DNA of 32,600 nucleotides, from NCBI GenBank assembly GCA_944325225.1, contig CALUZQ010000016.1:1-32600 (forward strand), written 5' to 3'. The stretch is from an uncultured Elusimicrobiales bacterium. GTDB taxonomy: Bacteria > Elusimicrobiota > Elusimicrobia > Elusimicrobiales > Elusimicrobiaceae. The notes below the pieces were generated by a model that made no database searches, was not told the DNA's origin, and saw only the letters and a program-made list of their open reading frames with translations. A program made the position numbers and the translations under genes. Positions 31,002 through 32,600 of this stretch are shown one piece after another (position 1 is the stretch's first letter; each line of letters opens with the position of its first letter).

Positions 31002-31594
31002 TGTCTAAAAAAAGTTATTTTTTAATAGCCGTTATGCTGGCCGCGCTTATCTATATGGGCGCGGCCCGCGGATATCAGTGGTATGAACGGAAAGCCGCTG
31101 AAAAAGCCGCTCTGGAGGCGACCGACGGCAATGCATTTACCTTTCAGTCCGTGCCGGTTTCGTTGGCAGCTCCTATGCCGGAGCCGGTATCGCGTCCGGT
31201 GGCATTTGATCCGGCACAAACGGCTATTTTTTTAGAAACGGTTCCATTGGCTGGCGACAAGCAACAACAACAAGCCCAGGAAACGATAGAATCCATTTTG
31301 GCAGATTACCAAGAAGATCCGCAAATGAAAAAGTTTAATGAAAATTTGTCCGAAGCCACCCAGGGAAAAGTGGAAAATTTAGGTGCTTTGGGCGGTGCGG
31401 AATTAATTAAAATTTTACAAGAGAATCCGCAGGTAGGCAAAGTTGTGCAGGAAAGTATGCAAAACCCGGAATTTGCTAAAACGGTGGAACAGATTTTTAC
31501 CAATCCTCAGTTTGTAGAAAGCATTAAACAGCTGCAGGGGGCAGCCGCCGGTATGGCTCAGCCGCCGCAGTCCCAGCCGAAAAATGCTCAATAA
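31001..31594 (+). CDS. membrane-anchored protein with STI1-like NP repeats
   Basis: The 197-residue protein has one N-terminal membrane helix (about 6-24). After a Pro-rich linker (APMPEPVSRPV) comes a helical region with three repeats of about 14 residues: ENPQVGKVVQES, QNPEFAKTVEQI, TNPQFVESIKQL. An NP at each helix start and the preceding GGAELIKIL resemble STI1 domains of co-chaperones, which bind hydrophobic clients. It is coupled to the FKBP gene, which fits a chaperone link outside the cytoplasm. This is inference from the repeat pattern. Confidence 0.6.
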   Translation: MSKKSYFLIAVMLAALIYMGAARGYQWYERKAAEKAALEATDGNAFTFQSVPVSLAAPMPEPVSRPVAFDPAQTAIFLETVPLAGDKQQQQAQETIESILADYQEDPQMKKFNENLSEATQGKVENLGALGGAELIKILQENPQVGKVVQESMQNPEFAKTVEQIFTNPQFVESIKQLQGAAAGMAQPPQSQPKNAQ

Positions 31595-31637
31595 AAGCGG
31601 AAAATATAGTATGCTATAGGATAGTAGGAGGTTTCCC

Positions 31638-32132
31638 GTGCTTAAAATTATTATCAAAGCTGCTATTTTAGTTTTTATTATTTTAAGTATTTATTTTATT
31701 GTTAATCCGTCGGCTTGTTCCAATCTGATGCTGGGCCGCGTAACTAATTCTATGGAAGTAGCCCCAACGGTGGAGGATCACTTGGGCGGTCATAGCGAGA
31801 TGTTCACGCCTGCCGGCGATCAGCCGCTTCAACAGTTTGCTCAGCCGCAGGAGGGCGTTTTTGATACCAATACGATGAGCGAACCGGAAATTCCGACTTA
31901 CAGCCAGGAAGATATTGATTATGCCGTTGCCAGCCGCTATGTAGAGCTGGAAAATGAATACGCTAAAAAGAATGCGCTGGGCAAAGATACTGCCAAAGAA
32001 ATTTCATACATTGTGATGGACGACTTTGAGCTGACTCCCCAGGAATGGGAATCTTTCCTCCAGCGGGCTACGCAGAGCAACTTATTTAATCAAATCCGCA
32101 GTGAACAGTTGCCGGTGGACGCCGCCCGATAA
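31638..32132 (+). CDS. membrane-anchored protein of unknown function
   Basis: The start is GTG 31638, with AGGAGG 6 bases upstream. The 164-residue product has an N-terminal membrane helix (about 3-22), a Pro/Gln-rich linker, and a helical end with acidic residues (YAVASRYVELENEYAKKNAL...). I recognise no family. A TATAGG box (about 31613-31618) suggests its own promoter. A strong terminator follows. Confidence 0.65.
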   Translation: MLKIIIKAAILVFIILSIYFIVNPSACSNLMLGRVTNSMEVAPTVEDHLGGHSEMFTPAGDQPLQQFAQPQEGVFDTNTMSEPEIPTYSQEDIDYAVASRYVELENEYAKKNALGKDTAKEISYIVMDDFELTPQEWESFLQRATQSNLFNQIRSEQLPVDAAR

Positions 32133-32149
32133 GAAAAGTTTACTCCCAC

Positions 32150-32177
32150 AAGCCGCCTGGTTCCAGGCGGCTTTTTT
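32150..32177 (+). terminator. terminator after the 31638 gene
   Basis: AAGCCGCCTGG-TT-CCAGGCGGCTT, a perfect stem, is followed by TTTT. Confidence 0.93.
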
Positions 32178-32254
32178 GTGTATAGCTAGACGAGGTTATT
32201 TGAGGTAGGGTATTAACCGGTATAGAAAGCCAGGCATCGCAAGGCACCCGGCGT

Positions 32255-32600
32255 CAAGGGTTGTGGCGGCTGAGTACGGTCGTGTGGAAACAGGGTGGCT
32301 TAACTAGTCGCGTTAATGGGTCTAGCGTGGTGCGGATCGCTGGTTGTTTCGTAGGAGTGCAACCTTGCACGAACAGTGTGGCTTAAACGAGTCGTGTTAA
32401 CGGGCATAGAGTGTGGTGGGCGGCTCGCTGGTTGTTTTGCAAGAGTGCAACCTTGCACGAACAGTGTGGCTTAAACGAGTCGTGCTAACGGGCATAGAGT
32501 GGGGTGGGGCGGCTCGTTGGTTGTTTTGCAAGAGTGCAACCTTGCACGAACAGTGTGGCTTAAACGAGTCGTGTTAACGGGCATAGAGTGGGGAGGGGCG
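32255..32600. repeat. cluster R3: tandem array of the GTGTGGCTTAA repeat, cut by the window end
   Basis: Four units start with ACAG at 32290, 32373, 32461 and 32550 (spacings 83, 88, 89). Each has GTGTGGCTTAAACGAG, a GTTAACGGGCATAGAG-like block, a G-rich GGCGGCTCG(C/T)TGG stretch and a GTGCAA-CC-TTGCAC hairpin (32357, 32445, 32534). The last units are nearly identical, so the array is recent or kept uniform. No gene is visible. It continues outside the window. Confidence 0.9.

Noticed and set aside
32255..32600. CRISPR array
   Set aside because: The unit is repeated almost whole over 83-89 bases with no short repeat and variable spacer pattern, and no cas genes are present.

Overview
The window looks like a chromosome segment of a gut-type Elusimicrobiota (Elusimicrobium-like) bacterium. 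The reasons are several small type IV pilin genes sharing one GFTLIELLVV segment, a HydCBA [FeFe]-hydrogenase operon of the electron-bifurcating type, many lipoproteins and signal peptides of a diderm cell, and a mixed base composition. The phylum is inferred from gene content, not proven.

Positions 1-8497 are an AT-rich accessory island. It opens with the tail of a DUF2924-type gene joined to a large serine recombinase. Then come a minus-strand ATPase + PIN nuclease pair that looks like a defence or toxin module, a structured leader RNA with competing stems, a membrane protein and a lipoprotein, a phage small-terminase homologue without a large subunit, an unknown protein, and a second large serine recombinase. 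The stop codon of the second recombinase lies inside the 3' end of a tRNA-His gene, so this is an integration junction. The left end of the island is outside the window.

Positions 8489-16666 are core-like chromosome: tRNA-His with its promoter, a membrane protein with dCache, GGDEF and EAL domains whose catalytic motifs are degenerate, a nitroreductase overlapping L-serine dehydratase, two tandem MntP-like exporters, a pilin gene broken at a T8 run, a secreted Ala/Lys-rich helical protein with a Cys-rich head, and a DUF1646-type transporter.

Positions 16785-23607 hold two tandem secreted proteins with receiver-like (pseudo-REC) C-terminal domains, then hydC-hydB-hydA behind a perfect TTGACA-17-TATAAT promoter and a hairpin leader. 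This operon encodes NAD(H)- and ferredoxin-linked hydrogen metabolism for a fermentative anaerobe.

Positions 23608-25929 contain two pilin genes, each preceded by copies of a dispersed intergenic repeat and by a promoter whose -35/-10 spacer contains a poly-T tract. Next are an EamA transporter and a tight envelope operon (pilin-like protein, LpoB-like, COG3014-like and LPP20-like lipoproteins, FKBP isomerase, anchored protein with STI1-like repeats), then one more anchored protein. The window ends inside a tandem array (period 83-89 bases) of the same repeat family. Several genes have a -10-like box only 6-7 bases before the ATG and no Shine-Dalgarno sequence, which suggests leaderless transcripts.
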